Origin: Mitsuaria sp. 7 | GTDB lineage: Bacteria > Pseudomonadota > Gammaproteobacteria > Burkholderiales > Burkholderiaceae_C | Length of the DNA: 64,000 nucleotides | Direction: 5' to 3' | NCBI RefSeq assembly: GCF_001653795.1 | Contig: NZ_CP011514.1 | Coordinates: forward strand, 5,514,727-5,578,726 | Position numbers and translations under genes: made by a program | Shown here: one piece after another, positions 1 through 9,103 of the stretch | Position numbering within the stretch: the stretch's first letter is position 1 | Layout of the letters: each line of letters begins with the position of its first letter | The notes under the pieces: model-generated | Seen by the model: the letters and a program-made list of their open reading frames with translations, nothing else | The model's database searches: none | What the model was told of the DNA's origin: nothing

Positions 1-432
1 GACGTGGTCGCCTTCCTCGTACTGGCTTCTGTTCGCGCATTCGAAGACGGCCGCGCAGCCCTCCAGCACCGGCGCGCCGCCGCAGCCCTCGCGGAAGCGC
101 ACGCCCGCGAAGCGGTCGATGTCGCGCGTGGCGAAGCGCTGCGCCAGCTCCTTCTGATCGGCCGCCAGGATGTTGATCGCGTAGTGCGAGCCGCGGCTGA
201 ACACCGGCATCGAGCCGGCCCGGCGCGCCAGGCTCCACAGCACCAGCGGCGGGGACAGCGACACCGAGTTGAACGAGTTGGCCGTCAGGCCCACCAGGGT
301 GCCGTCCTCCGCGCGGGCGGTCACGATGGTGACGCCGGTGGCGAACATGCCGAGCGCCGCGCGGAACTCCTGCGGGTCCATGGGCGAGGTGGCGCAGGTC
401 GGAGACGGCGTGATCAGTGGCGGCTGGGACAT
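1..432 (-). CDS. Flavin reductase-like domain protein (C-terminus cut by window edge)
   Basis: Reading the minus strand from an ATG at 430-432 gives 144 codons open to the window edge, so the 3' end is missing. The N-terminal part has the usual signature of flavin reductase-like (HpaC/ActVB type) FMN-binding proteins: FRAALGMFATGVTIVTA near residues 23-39, then LTANSFNSVSLSPPLVLWSL, which is the flavin-binding strand and loop, and YAINILAADQKELAQRFA. Such proteins reduce FMN or FAD with NAD(P)H, often for a partner monooxygenase, in the cytoplasm. The first 18 residues look like a leader of low conservation, so a start at the internal Met (residue 18) is possible. It is divergent from the M48 protease gene. 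Confidence 0.85.
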   Translation of the reverse strand, partial: MSQPPLITPSPTCATSPMDPQEFRAALGMFATGVTIVTARAEDGTLVGLTANSFNSVSLSPPLVLWSLARRAGSMPVFSRGSHYAINILAADQKELAQRFATRDIDRFAGVRFREGCGGAPVLEGCAAVFECANRSQYEEGDHV

Positions 433-467
433 GATGACCGGGATTGTCGCCTGCCTAGAATCCCGCC

Positions 468-1430
468 ATGGATGATGCTGAATTCACGCCCGATGCCGAC
501 GTTCACCTGCCGTCGGCCCCTGCCTACGGCTTCGGTCGTTGCGACTGCCGCCGCTGCGGCCCCGACGGCGCGCCCCGCCGGCCCGCGCGGCGCCTGTTCA
601 CCGGTCTGATCGCCGCCGGCGGCGCGCTGGCGCTGTCTCCCGCCTGGGCCCAGGACGGGGTCGAGGTCGGCAAGCAGAGCCGCTTCACGAAGCTCGTGTC
701 GGCCGAACAGATCGAGGCCGCCGCGCAGCAGCAGTACGTGCAGATGATGCGGCAGGCGCTGTCGCAGAAGGCGCTGGCGCCGCCCAACAACGCGCAGCTG
801 ATCCGCCTGCGCGCGATCGCCCAGCGGATCATCCCGTTCACGGCGGCGTGGAACGCGCGCGCGCAGCAATGGCGCTGGGAAGTGAACCTGATCGGCGGCA
901 AGGAGCTCAACGCGTTCTGCATGCCGGGCGGGAAGATCGCCTTCTACTACGGGATCCTGCAGCAGCTGCAGCTGAGCGACGACGAGGTCGCGATGATCAT
1001 GGGCCACGAGATGGCCCACGCGCTGCGGGAACACGCCCGGGAGCGCATGGGCAAGAGCATGGCGACCAACGGCGCGATCCAGCTGGGCGCGGCGATCTTC
1101 GGCCTGGGCGACTTCGGCCGTGGCGTGGCCAACATGGGCGGGCAGCTGCTGTCGCTGACCTTCAGCCGCGAGGACGAGAGCGAGGCCGACCTGGTCGGCA
1201 TGGAGCTCGCGGCCCGCGCCGGTTACAACCCGCAGGCCGGCATCACGCTCTGGGAAAAGATGGGACAGGCGAGCAAGGGCGCGCCGCCGCAGTTCCTGTC
1301 CACGCACCCGTCCGGCCCGACGCGCATCCGCGACATCGAGCGCACCTTGCCGCGCGTGCAGGGCCTCTACGCCCGGGCGGCCAAGCCCGAGCAGCGATAT
1401 CAGCCGCCCGCGCCGGCGGCCAAGTCCTGA
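468..1430 (+). CDS. M48 family metalloprotease, exported by a Tat-like signal
   Basis: 320-residue zinc protease of the M48 (BepA/LoiP/Oma1-like) class. The HExxH motif is HEMAH at residues 180-184 and the third ligand lies in ESEAD (237-241). The C-terminal STHPSGPTRIRDIE is the typical M48 ending. Residues 37-62 contain RRPARRLF, a hydrophobic stretch and AWA-QD, which resembles a Tat signal with an Ala-x-Ala cleavage site. Periplasmic quality control of envelope proteins is the likely role (family knowledge). The N-terminal 36 residues before the signal are odd, with a Cys cluster (C25, C27, C30). A later start would remove it, but no later Met precedes the twin arginines. Confidence 0.88.
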   Translation: MDDAEFTPDADVHLPSAPAYGFGRCDCRRCGPDGAPRRPARRLFTGLIAAGGALALSPAWAQDGVEVGKQSRFTKLVSAEQIEAAAQQQYVQMMRQALSQKALAPPNNAQLIRLRAIAQRIIPFTAAWNARAQQWRWEVNLIGGKELNAFCMPGGKIAFYYGILQQLQLSDDEVAMIMGHEMAHALREHARERMGKSMATNGAIQLGAAIFGLGDFGRGVANMGGQLLSLTFSREDESEADLVGMELAARAGYNPQAGITLWEKMGQASKGAPPQFLSTHPSGPTRIRDIERTLPRVQGLYARAAKPEQRYQPPAPAAKS

Positions 1431-1498
1431 GGCCAATCGGTGGACGGCGGCGCGAGGACCCCTGACGGGCACGGGTAGGACCCGGGAGACAAGGCGCC

Positions 1499-1525
1499 CC
1501 TTTCGAGGCCTGATGGCCCGAAAGG
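1499..1525 (+). other. Imperfect hairpin in the leader of the hybrid kinase gene
   Basis: CCTTTCG (1499-1505) pairs with CGAAAGG (1519-1525). After one bulged A, GGCC (1507-1510) pairs with GGCC (1515-1518) around a four-base loop. There is no T tract, so it is not a clear terminator. It lies 69 bp after the M48 stop and 97 bp before the kinase start, and could end the first transcript or structure the second leader. Confidence 0.4.
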
Positions 1526-1622
1526 CCGATGCCATCGGGCTTCCCTACGGTTAGGTGTTGGCACAGCGATTGCCGACGCCGTCCACGAGGTCCACACTGG
1601 CGCCTCGTCACTGAAGGTCCAC

Positions 1623-3224
1623 ATGCAGGGTCAGGAGTCATCGCACGGGGCGGGTGCATCGGCTGCACCCGAGGAAGGCGTCGCGCACGTCGGGGCCGCA
1701 CTCGACTACGTCACCGACGCGGTGATCCTGCTCGAGCACGACTGGACCATCGAGTTCGTCAACGTCGCCTTCGAGCGCGCGAGCGGCCGGCAGCGCGAGG
1801 CGCTGATCGGCAGGAATTACTGGACCAGCCTGTCCGGCGCGATGGGCGAGCGCTTCGACGTCGAGGCCCGGTCGGCGATGCAGACGCGCGCCGCGCACAT
1901 CTACGAGGAATTCAACGCCCGCCTGAGCAAGTGGTTCGAGTGCCGGGCCTTTCCGTGCGAACACGGCCTGGTGGTGCTGTTCATCGACATCACGACGCGC
2001 AAGGCCGACGAACTGACGCGGGTCGACTTCGAGGAGAAGCTGATGCGCATCCAGCGGATGGAATCGCTGGGCACCCTGGCCGGCGGCGTGGCGCACGACT
2101 TCAACAACATCCTGGCGGCGATCCTCGGACACGCGGGGATGATGCTCGACGAGCTGCCGGCGACCTCGCCGCTGCGCGGCCACATGCAGCAGATCAAGCG
2201 GGCCGGCGACCGGGCGCGCGAGATCGTGCAGCGCATCCTGGCGTACGCGCGCGGCAGCAGCCATGAGCTGTCCAAGCACCGCCTGCGCCCGCTGGTCGAG
2301 GACAGCATCGGCCTGCTGCGCTCGACGCTGCCGGCGTCGGTGCGCTTGACGGTGGACCTGCACGGCGACGACTGCGTCGCGACGGTGGATCCGGCGGAAG
2401 TGCAGCAGGTCGTGCTGAACCTGTGCACGAACGCGTGGCAGGCGATGCCGGGCGGACACGGGCAGCTGCACGTCGGCCTGCGCGCGGTGCACTTCGACGT
2501 CCCGCATGCGTTCGCGATCGGCCGCGTAGCGCCGACGCATTACGCGGAGCTCAGCGTGCGCGACGACGGCCACGGCATGGAGGAGGACGTGGCCAAGCGC
2601 CTCTTCGAACCCTTCTTCACGACCAAGCCGCGGGGGCAGGGGACAGGTCTGGGCCTGCACATCGTGCACGGCATCGTGCATGCGCACGGCGGCGCGATCG
2701 ACGTGCAGTCGCGACCGGGGACGGGGACCGTGTTCTCGGTCTATCTGCCGGTCGTGGGCAGCGAGACCGCGACGCTGGACACCGCGGCCCTGGCGAAGGT
2801 CGCCGAGCCCGGCGTGGGCGAGCACGTGCTCTATGTCGACGACGATCCGATCGTGCTGATGATGGTGGAGGCGCTGCTGAAGAAGTCGGGCTACGACGTG
2901 CGCACCTACGCCGAGCCGACCGAATGCCTCGCGGACATCGAGAGCGGGCGCGTGCCGGTGCAGCTGCTGATCACCGACTTCAACATGCCCGGCATGAACG
3001 GGCTGGAGCTCGCGGTGGCGGTGCGTACGACCCTGCCGACGGTGCCGGTGATCATCACGACCGGCTACATCGGCGACGAACTGACCGACGCGGCGGACCG
3101 CATGGGCGGCGTGGCGGTGCTGCAGAAGGAGCGCAGCTTCGAGGAGCTGGTGGAGCTGGCCGCGCTCGCGCTGCGGGGCTTTCCGGAATCGCGCTTCCTG
3201 GACACCGGCCTGTCGCCGCTCTGA
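1623..3224 (+). CDS. PAS-domain hybrid histidine kinase with receiver domain
   Basis: 533 residues, soluble (no membrane segment). Order of domains: PAS at about 22-128 (ALDYVTDAVILLEHDWTIEFVN), HisKA with the phosphorylated His158 in GGVAHDFNNILAAI, HATPase_c at about 255-376 (N box around LNLCTNAW, then DDGHGM and GTGLGL), and a receiver domain at about 402-515 with phospho-acceptor Asp452 in LLITDFNMPGMNG and Lys502. The HDFNN type of H-box marks the HPK4-like hybrid kinase group. The input is probably cytoplasmic and is not identifiable. No output-domain regulator is adjacent. The ATG at 1623 follows GAAGG at a workable distance. The gene converges on the MBL hydrolase, with a REP-like element between them. 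Confidence 0.92.
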   Translation: MQGQESSHGAGASAAPEEGVAHVGAALDYVTDAVILLEHDWTIEFVNVAFERASGRQREALIGRNYWTSLSGAMGERFDVEARSAMQTRAAHIYEEFNARLSKWFECRAFPCEHGLVVLFIDITTRKADELTRVDFEEKLMRIQRMESLGTLAGGVAHDFNNILAAILGHAGMMLDELPATSPLRGHMQQIKRAGDRAREIVQRILAYARGSSHELSKHRLRPLVEDSIGLLRSTLPASVRLTVDLHGDDCVATVDPAEVQQVVLNLCTNAWQAMPGGHGQLHVGLRAVHFDVPHAFAIGRVAPTHYAELSVRDDGHGMEEDVAKRLFEPFFTTKPRGQGTGLGLHIVHGIVHAHGGAIDVQSRPGTGTVFSVYLPVVGSETATLDTAALAKVAEPGVGEHVLYVDDDPIVLMMVEALLKKSGYDVRTYAEPTECLADIESGRVPVQLLITDFNMPGMNGLELAVAVRTTLPTVPVIITTGYIGDELTDAADRMGGVAVLQKERSFEELVELAALALRGFPESRFLDTGLSPL

Positions 3225-3239
3225 AGCCGTCGCGCCGTC

Positions 3240-3297
3240 TTGCTCCCTCTCCCGCTTGCGGGAGAGGGTGGGGGTGAGGGCCAGCGGCCGTCGCAGT
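3240..3297. repeat. REP-like palindromic element, copy 1
   Basis: Core palindrome: CCCTCTCCCGC (3245-3255), TT, GCGGGAGAGGG (3258-3268). It is followed by TGGGGGTGAGGGCCAGCGGCC. The same core plus tail recurs near 38.0 kb and twice near 50.0 kb. It lies between convergent genes and ends 3 bp before the MBL hydrolase stop, so it can serve as a bidirectional terminator. Confidence 0.85.
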
Positions 3298-3300
3298 CCC

Positions 3301-3948
3301 TCAGCCCCAGCGCCCGCCGACGAAGGGATTCGTGCGGCGCTCTTCGCCGAAGCTGCTCTCGGGTCCGTGGCCTGGGACGAAGACCGTGTCGTCGCCCATC
3401 GGCCAGAGGCGCTCGTTGATGGAGCGGATCAGCGTGTCGTGATCGCCGCCGGGGAAGTCGGTGCGGCCGATGCTGCCGGCGAACAGCACGTCGCCGACGA
3501 AGCAGCGCTTGGCGCTCGCGGAGTGGAAGACGACGTGGCCGGGCGTGTGGCCGGGGCAGTGGCGCACGGTCAGGGTCTCGTGGCCGATCTGGACGGTGTC
3601 GCCGTCCTCGAGCCAGCGCGTGGGCGTGAACATCTCGGCCGGCGGGAAGCCGAACATCGCGGACTGCTGCGGCAGCCCCGTGATCCAGAACTGGTCGCCC
3701 TGATGCGGTCCGATGATGGGCAGGCCGCGCAGCCGCGCGAGCTCGCCGGTACCGCCGGCATGGTCGATGTGGGCGTGGGTCAGCCAGATCGCCTTCAGCG
3801 TCAGGCCCAGGCGTTCGACCTCGGCGAGCAGGCGCGGGATCTCGCCGCCCGGGTCGACGATCGCGGCCTCCCGCGTGACGTCGCACCAGACGATGGAGCA
3901 GTTCTGGCGGAAGGGGGTGACGGGGACGGTCTGGTCGCGGAGCGGCAT
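3301..3948 (-). CDS. MBL-fold metallo-hydrolase, YcbL / glyoxalase II-like
   Basis: 215 residues from the ATG at 3948; an in-frame TTG at 3972 would add 8. The metallo-beta-lactamase signature is THAHIDH (His58, His60, Asp62, His63), with the later ligands in CPGHTPGH, VGDVLF and PGHGPES. VTPFRQNCSIVWCD at the N-terminus is characteristic of the YcbL type I glyoxalase II-like group, which hydrolyses S-D-lactoylglutathione or related thioesters in the cytoplasm. It is of full family length. It stands alone and converges on the hybrid kinase. The low-GC island starts directly upstream of it. Confidence 0.9.
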   Translation of the reverse strand: MPLRDQTVPVTPFRQNCSIVWCDVTREAAIVDPGGEIPRLLAEVERLGLTLKAIWLTHAHIDHAGGTGELARLRGLPIIGPHQGDQFWITGLPQQSAMFGFPPAEMFTPTRWLEDGDTVQIGHETLTVRHCPGHTPGHVVFHSASAKRCFVGDVLFAGSIGRTDFPGGDHDTLIRSINERLWPMGDDTVFVPGHGPESSFGEERRTNPFVGGRWG

Positions 3949-3967
3949 GGCGGGCGTGAAGTTCGGA

Positions 3968-4049
3968 ATCAAAGGGTCGAACTTTGGATCAAAGGGATGA
4001 ACTTGAAGCTAGGCTAAGCATGTGGTCGTCAAATCAAAGGGTAGAACTT
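3968..4049. repeat. Three direct repeats of a 17-bp unit at the island edge
   Basis: Copies at 3968-3984, 3988-4004 and 4033-4049 share ATCAAAGGG followed by two or three variable bases and GAACTT. Consensus: ATCAAAGGGT(C/A)GAACTT. Spacing between starts is 20 and 45 bp. The unit lies upstream of the MBL hydrolase and beyond the 3' end of the SIR2 gene, exactly where base composition changes. Confidence 0.75.
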
Positions 4050-4129
4050 CGCCCGTGGTAGCGCCTCTAGCTGAGGCTTCTTGCCTTAACGAGCGAAGTG
4101 AAAAACAACGCCCGACAGTCAAGAAGTTT

Positions 4130-7100
4130 CTACCACCTCCGTCGCTGTTCACGCTCGCGCAGCAGCAATAGCTTGGAATCGCGCTTCGTCAGTGTGTGCT
4201 CTGCGAGCACTGCAAGCACCTTCCCGGTCTGATATGGCCAGCCGGATGGATCATCCCCAAGCGAGGCATACAGGAGATCAAGAACTTCGCGAGGATGCCG
4301 TTCCGCGATCTCGGTATGAGATTCGTCAAGCATCGACATGAACGAATTGTTCGACACAACAAGGCTCGGCAGGATGACCACGGAAATCTCTGCGAACCGA
4401 TCTGGTATCGCAAACGCTAGGTCGACAAGCCGACCGGAGGTGCTCGGCGTTCTGGCAGCGAGCTGTCGGGGCCAGACCTTTGTTAGGAATGGCAGGAGCA
4501 ATCCAGACCAATCGGCGTCCTCGTCCTTGCTCCAACGCTCGACGTACCAAAGCATCTGCATACGAAAACTGTCTTTGGCATGGATGAGCACTTCCCGCAG
4601 CTCGGCGTCGGACAATTGCGGAACATCGTCGCCCCTGCGTTTGGAATTGCTCCAGGTTGCCAGGAGCAAACCGGCAACCGTTCTGGTTTGGTCCCTTCCT
4701 GGCGGCTCGGGCGACCTTGCCAGCGTCAACAATCCAGCCTTGAGGTGTGGGAACAGATCGGCGTGTAGCACACGCGAGGTCCACAAAAACCCGGCCCAGA
4801 ACGCCTGGTTTGCGGTCTCATCGCCATCAGCAAGCACGGACAGCAGGTGCTGGGTAGCCCATTCGCGGTCGGTCTGAAACAGCCATCCCAGATCCGCCGC
4901 GATCATCGCAAGCGCCTGATTCCTTCGATCAGTTGGAAGGTCAAGGAGTTGCTCCGTCCTATGTTTCCACGAGGCCGGCAGCCCCTCGCCAGCTTTGTCG
5001 TTGTCCGCGAGTTGCTGCCGCTGAGCCAAGGCGAGCCGTCCAGCAGGGCTATTCAGGCCTTCGTCCACCCACCGTCGTTGCGACTTTGAACTTCGCGACG
5101 CTGATTGGGGCGAGCGCAATGAGGTGATCATCGCGCTCCATAACGATTCAAAGGTCACGGGGCAATCGCGCTGCAGCTGCTGATGCTTGTTATGGATCCA
5201 TGCTGACGCTGGGTGAGGAATCGCTGTGAGCTCCTCAACCGTCAGGCTAGCTAGGCGACCAGCAGTGGCTACCAGCAAGCGTCTGGGTGTGACCTCGTCC
5301 GCTTGGGAGGAAAGGTAGGTAGACCAAGCTCCGGCTGGGAACAAGCTCGTCTTCTTGGCATGGGTGAGCACACTCAGCGCCCGCGATGGACGCTGCTTGA
5401 CCAGCCCGCGGAACGGATCCCGATGCAACCGTGTAAAGAAGTCGCGACCGGAGAGTTCTTCCGCCTTCGCAAGCACTTCACCTAGTGGCAGTCCCGCGAT
5501 TTCGGTGGAATCCGTATCCGCCCTAACGGCAAACACTTCGGAGACCTGAGGCCGCGCTGTGTGCCTGGCCGATTCTTCGCTCCAATCAGCAGCGATTGCT
5601 CGAAGCTCAGCTGACGCCGTCTCGTAGTCAAAAGAGAATTGCGCGCCGTGGATCGAAAGCCAGTGAAGTCTGTCCAGTCGTTGATGAGCTGCCATTACAG
5701 CGGCATCAGACCGCTCTTCTAGCCAAGGGATTCGGCCGATGAGAAATCGCTCTTCGATCTGCCTTTTCATCTGTGCTGGGAGTTCCGCCCACCGATCTCG
5801 CAGAGTGAACAGAAGGTCTCTCTCCTGTCGCGAGGACCAAAACGTTTCGTCATCAATAGCGAGAACCGTCAGGCCGGCTTGCTCCGGCGTAGTGAGACTT
5901 CTGTGTCCCGCGGCCCAGATCCTCAACCGGATGAAAACCTGATCCTGCCGAAACGCCCACTGTGCCACCTCGCACGTCGCAGCTTTGGGATCAGTCTCGA
6001 AGAGTTGGGAAACCAACTTCGTGAACATCACCAGATGACCGGTCAGACCGTGCGCATCGGCAGCAATTTCCTTTCCATCGTCCGCGCGGATGGTGTCGAA
6101 GTACGGAGAGCTCCCTCCCGTCACTTCAAGCTCCAAATCCACGCTGTATTCCAGCGCCTGGCGAAACTGAACGACACCGTAGGCAAGGAGGTCCGCAGGA
6201 AATTCGATAGGCTGGTGAGGATGTGGATAGCTGACGTCAAAGCGCACCAGATCGTTCAATGAATCCTCGATGTCCGCTTCAGGCGCGATGGAAGTGACTG
6301 GATGCTCCAGTACCAAACGTGGCCTGCAAACATTGACTGCCTCGCGCACGAGCGCAGTTGTCCAACCCTCTGCCTTCGCCTGCGCCGCAATCTGGAAGTA
6401 TCGGAGATCGGCATCCGCCCTCTGGCTTCGCATGGCCGCTATGGTCATCCGCCATCTGGAGCGAAGCGCAGGCGAAAAATCTTCGCCTTGCGCGAGCCGC
6501 CTCTCGATCCCATCAAGAACCATGGGATGTAGCGTCGGATGCCACGCGGCCCACCAAAGCGCGGCAGGCTGATGTGCCACGTTGATGAGCCACATACCAA
6601 GATAAACCAGTCGGGTCGGCAGCTCGGTGCCTCCATTTGCGGTCAGACCGGGGCGGTGACCTTTCTGTGATTGACGTGCACTAGGGTGTTCTGATGCTTG
6701 GATGCCTAGTCCATCCCAGGCTCCTTCGGGAACCGGCCGCAAAGCATAGTGATCTGCCCCATCAACTGGGGCTGGTGACTCGTCAGAGTCGAGCCCGTAC
6801 GCATCGAACGGATCGAAATTATCTCCAATGTCAGTGTCCAGATACCGCCGATCAGGCCGCGCATAACGCCGAAGTGGATCAACCACGCAGAGCCAGGTGG
6901 CAGGGAGCCTTGTCTCAGGGGCAGCAATGAGCCGAGCGCCTTCCTCAGTCGACATGAGGTGAGCGACCATACCTCGTTCGTGCGGCGCCATCTGAGCGGG
7001 CCCAAGCTCTGCTGCGGTCTTGAGCAGCTGCCGGTGCCATGCATTCGCGTCGCGAGCTCTCCCCGCCCAAGCCTCTAGCGAGGTCCAAAGGGCTGCATGG

Positions 7101-7912
7101 CGATCAGTGCTGTCGTAGGGGATGGGAGTCACGCCCTTGTGAGCCCATTGAGCCAACGCCTCAGATGCGTTCCCAGACTGGAACGCATAAAGAGACTGCG
7201 AAGGTTCTGAGAAGCGGCTCAAGGCCTCAAGCAGATACTGCACCGGCGGATCATCTGCGGAATAACCCAGGAAGACGATTCGGAATCGTTTCAGCAAAGC
7301 CTGGATGTAGCGCGTCGCCCAACCGTCGGCGAGATAGGCATGGCCAAAGTCCGCGCTGGAGAGAACGAACTCCTCGTCTCGCGCTCCGCGATACGTGGGA
7401 TCGACGCAACCGTGCAGATGGATGATGCCGTGGAAGTCCTGAGGGCGATGTGGGTCGGGCAATCTTGGGGGATTGAACGATGCAAGGCCTGGCTCGCAAT
7501 TCTCGAAGAGCGCGTCGAAATTCGTGGTCACCAGACGAGGTACTCCGGCCTTGTCCCTGGACAGGTCGAGGAGCAGTCGATGCGCATCTAACTTTGCATT
7601 TCCTGCAGGCTGGAGCGCGATCGCCACGGCTTGGCGAACGTCCGACGAGTCGAACTCACGCTCCAAGAGCCCAAAGATCCGATCTGTGGCAACCGTCCCG
7701 GGTTGATCCTTAGCTAGCTTGAAGAGCCGCCTAGCAGGACTATCGAAACCAGAGCCGAGAATTTCCAGAACGCGCTCTGCCAACCTCACGAAGTCCGGAA
7801 GTCCTGCTTGCGCCAGCGAAACTCCCGCCCCGCAGAAGAAGAGCACCTGGCCGGCATCCCGCGCCGTCAGAAGTTCGTCGGGAATATCAGGGCCGTTCGG
7901 AACAAAGCGCAT
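4130..7912 (-). CDS. Large SIR2-domain protein, probable anti-phage NADase
   Basis: 1260 residues. The N-terminal 300 or so residues form a SIR2-like Rossmann domain: FFCGAGVSLAQAGLPDF at 25-41 (NAD-binding GAG), TTNFD at 129-133, IIHLHG at 163-168 supplying the catalytic-type His, and FLGYSADDP at 214-222. The remaining roughly 950 residues look mostly helical; I see no P-loop, nuclease or membrane segment. Family knowledge: stand-alone SIR2 proteins with a long helical sensor region (DSR1/DSR2 class) deplete NAD on phage recognition. This protein is longer than DSR2, and the assignment to defence is inference from architecture, lower GC and context. The gene has no co-directional neighbour close by, so it probably acts alone. 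Confidence 0.8.
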   Translation of the reverse strand: MRFVPNGPDIPDELLTARDAGQVLFFCGAGVSLAQAGLPDFVRLAERVLEILGSGFDSPARRLFKLAKDQPGTVATDRIFGLLEREFDSSDVRQAVAIALQPAGNAKLDAHRLLLDLSRDKAGVPRLVTTNFDALFENCEPGLASFNPPRLPDPHRPQDFHGIIHLHGCVDPTYRGARDEEFVLSSADFGHAYLADGWATRYIQALLKRFRIVFLGYSADDPPVQYLLEALSRFSEPSQSLYAFQSGNASEALAQWAHKGVTPIPYDSTDRHAALWTSLEAWAGRARDANAWHRQLLKTAAELGPAQMAPHERGMVAHLMSTEEGARLIAAPETRLPATWLCVVDPLRRYARPDRRYLDTDIGDNFDPFDAYGLDSDESPAPVDGADHYALRPVPEGAWDGLGIQASEHPSARQSQKGHRPGLTANGGTELPTRLVYLGMWLINVAHQPAALWWAAWHPTLHPMVLDGIERRLAQGEDFSPALRSRWRMTIAAMRSQRADADLRYFQIAAQAKAEGWTTALVREAVNVCRPRLVLEHPVTSIAPEADIEDSLNDLVRFDVSYPHPHQPIEFPADLLAYGVVQFRQALEYSVDLELEVTGGSSPYFDTIRADDGKEIAADAHGLTGHLVMFTKLVSQLFETDPKAATCEVAQWAFRQDQVFIRLRIWAAGHRSLTTPEQAGLTVLAIDDETFWSSRQERDLLFTLRDRWAELPAQMKRQIEERFLIGRIPWLEERSDAAVMAAHQRLDRLHWLSIHGAQFSFDYETASAELRAIAADWSEESARHTARPQVSEVFAVRADTDSTEIAGLPLGEVLAKAEELSGRDFFTRLHRDPFRGLVKQRPSRALSVLTHAKKTSLFPAGAWSTYLSSQADEVTPRRLLVATAGRLASLTVEELTAIPHPASAWIHNKHQQLQRDCPVTFESLWSAMITSLRSPQSASRSSKSQRRWVDEGLNSPAGRLALAQRQQLADNDKAGEGLPASWKHRTEQLLDLPTDRRNQALAMIAADLGWLFQTDREWATQHLLSVLADGDETANQAFWAGFLWTSRVLHADLFPHLKAGLLTLARSPEPPGRDQTRTVAGLLLATWSNSKRRGDDVPQLSDAELREVLIHAKDSFRMQMLWYVERWSKDEDADWSGLLLPFLTKVWPRQLAARTPSTSGRLVDLAFAIPDRFAEISVVILPSLVVSNNSFMSMLDESHTEIAERHPREVLDLLYASLGDDPSGWPYQTGKVLAVLAEHTLTKRDSKLLLLREREQRRRW

Positions 7913-8239
7913 GTCTCATTCATCCATGGGTTGTTGGCGGCGGGTGCGGTGATGACGTGTCAAGAGACACGGCTCGGCAGGGAGTTGGAGCCCGCTTACA
8001 GAAGGTTCCGCACGCTTGAGGTAGATGCAGATGCGGCGATGGGAAGTCGCCTTGGTGCTCGACTGCCTCAGTTCAACGTCTGCAGATGTGCAGGGAGCAC
8101 AAGCATTGAACCGCCTAGTTCTTTGGTCTGGTACCCGCGGCGCGCTCGACGACCTCGGCGCAAATCATCGCGGACGTTGACATCCCGGCTGCAGAACTTC
8201 CCTCGAAAGGCGAGGCGGTCCAGTTCAGAAGTCGTCCGA
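7913..8239. other. 327-bp gap before the SIR2 gene
   Basis: The gap probably carries the SIR2 gene promoter on the minus strand. A 60-codon minus-strand frame (8068-8250) overlaps the end of the hydrolase by 11 bp, but it is arginine-rich and shows no recognisable feature, so I do not call it a gene. I see no other signal. Confidence 0.4.
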
Positions 8240-9103
8240 TCACCGCGCACACGCCGCCGCGCACAACGCGACCTCCTGGTTGTTCACGAGGAAGGTATGG
8301 TTCGCATGCGGATACCCGACATAGGAGTTGTTATGTGTGCAGCCAGGCGCGTTCCCCGCAAATTCCGGTCGAGATAGATCGCTACTAGACTCACCGACCA
8401 ACCCATCATTCGGAACGGGCAATCTGCGCTGCAGGTAGTTGTTGATGATTAGATTCTTCCAGTAGCCCTTCCCGAAGTCGAGCTGGCGGTAGCCCCCCGA
8501 AATGCTGTGATATGAAACTCCAGACGGTCCCGCTGCGCGACGCAGTCGGTCCAAAAGGGTAGGAGGCGAATCCGATTTGATCAGCTGACGGGCCGAGTCA
8601 GCTTGAGCTGCGAAGCCTCGCGGATTCGCTCCGCCTATCGCTTCACCCCAGTAAGCCATGCATCGAGGAACCCAGTTCCCTTGCAGGGTCCCGTCGTTCG
8701 GCGTTCCGAGAGTGATGACCTTCCTTACGAAGGCTTCACCGCCCGATAGTGAGACCGCCGCCCTTGCGACAAGTCCACCCATGCTATGTCCCACGAGGAC
8801 AACCCTGTTCTTCGATACGCTCCCGGCGCTATCGAGCAGTCTCAAAAGGCCGACTAGTGTGGAAGCGGCGTGATCGATGCCCCGGTGGCACGCGTACTCG
8901 AACGCGAAGGCTACGAATCCGGCACCGGAGAACTGATGCATCAGATCTCGCATGTAGCTGCTATCGGCAGTGAAGCCATGGATGAAGACCACAGCATTGC
9001 CTGCAACGAAGTCGTCATGAGTCGCCCTCGCGCCGTCAGAGTAGCGCAAGATGGCATCGCCTGTTCGCACTAGCCGGTGCTGGGCTGAGCTCATTGCAGT
9101 CAC
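8240..9103 (-). CDS. Alpha/beta hydrolase, lipase/PGAP1-like, coupled to SAHH-like gene
   Basis: 287 residues from a GTG at 9103 whose last two bases overlap the upstream TGA (GTGA junction), which shows translational coupling; an ATG three codons in is an alternative. The fold is evident from [21 protein letters not shown] (oxyanion loop at about 38-58), the nucleophile elbow GHSMGG with Ser107, [10 protein letters not shown] after it, and a likely Asp in VPNDGLVGE and a His in [10 protein letters not shown] near the C-terminus. It resembles lipases and deacylases of the DUF676/PGAP1 group. There is no clear signal peptide, so a cytoplasmic substrate is likely. The substrate is unknown. Coupling to the SAHH-like gene suggests joint action. 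Confidence 0.85.
   Translation of the reverse strand: MTAMSSAQHRLVRTGDAILRYSDGARATHDDFVAGNAVVFIHGFTADSSYMRDLMHQFSGAGFVAFAFEYACHRGIDHAASTLVGLLRLLDSAGSVSKNRVVLVGHSMGGLVARAAVSLSGGEAFVRKVITLGTPNDGTLQGNWVPRCMAYWGEAIGGANPRGFAAQADSARQLIKSDSPPTLLDRLRRAAGPSGVSYHSISGGYRQLDFGKGYWKNLIINNYLQRRLPVPNDGLVGESSSDLSRPEFAGNAPGCTHNNSYVGYPHANHTFLVNNQEVALCAAACAR

Noticed and set aside
1431..1622. Possible c-di-GMP (GEMM) riboswitch in the kinase leader
   Set aside because: A hairpin and purine-rich stretches are present, but the conserved GEMM core sequences are not.
4130..7912. STAND or AVAST-type ATPase in the C-terminus of the SIR2 protein
   Set aside because: No Walker A or Walker B motif is visible anywhere in residues 300-1260.
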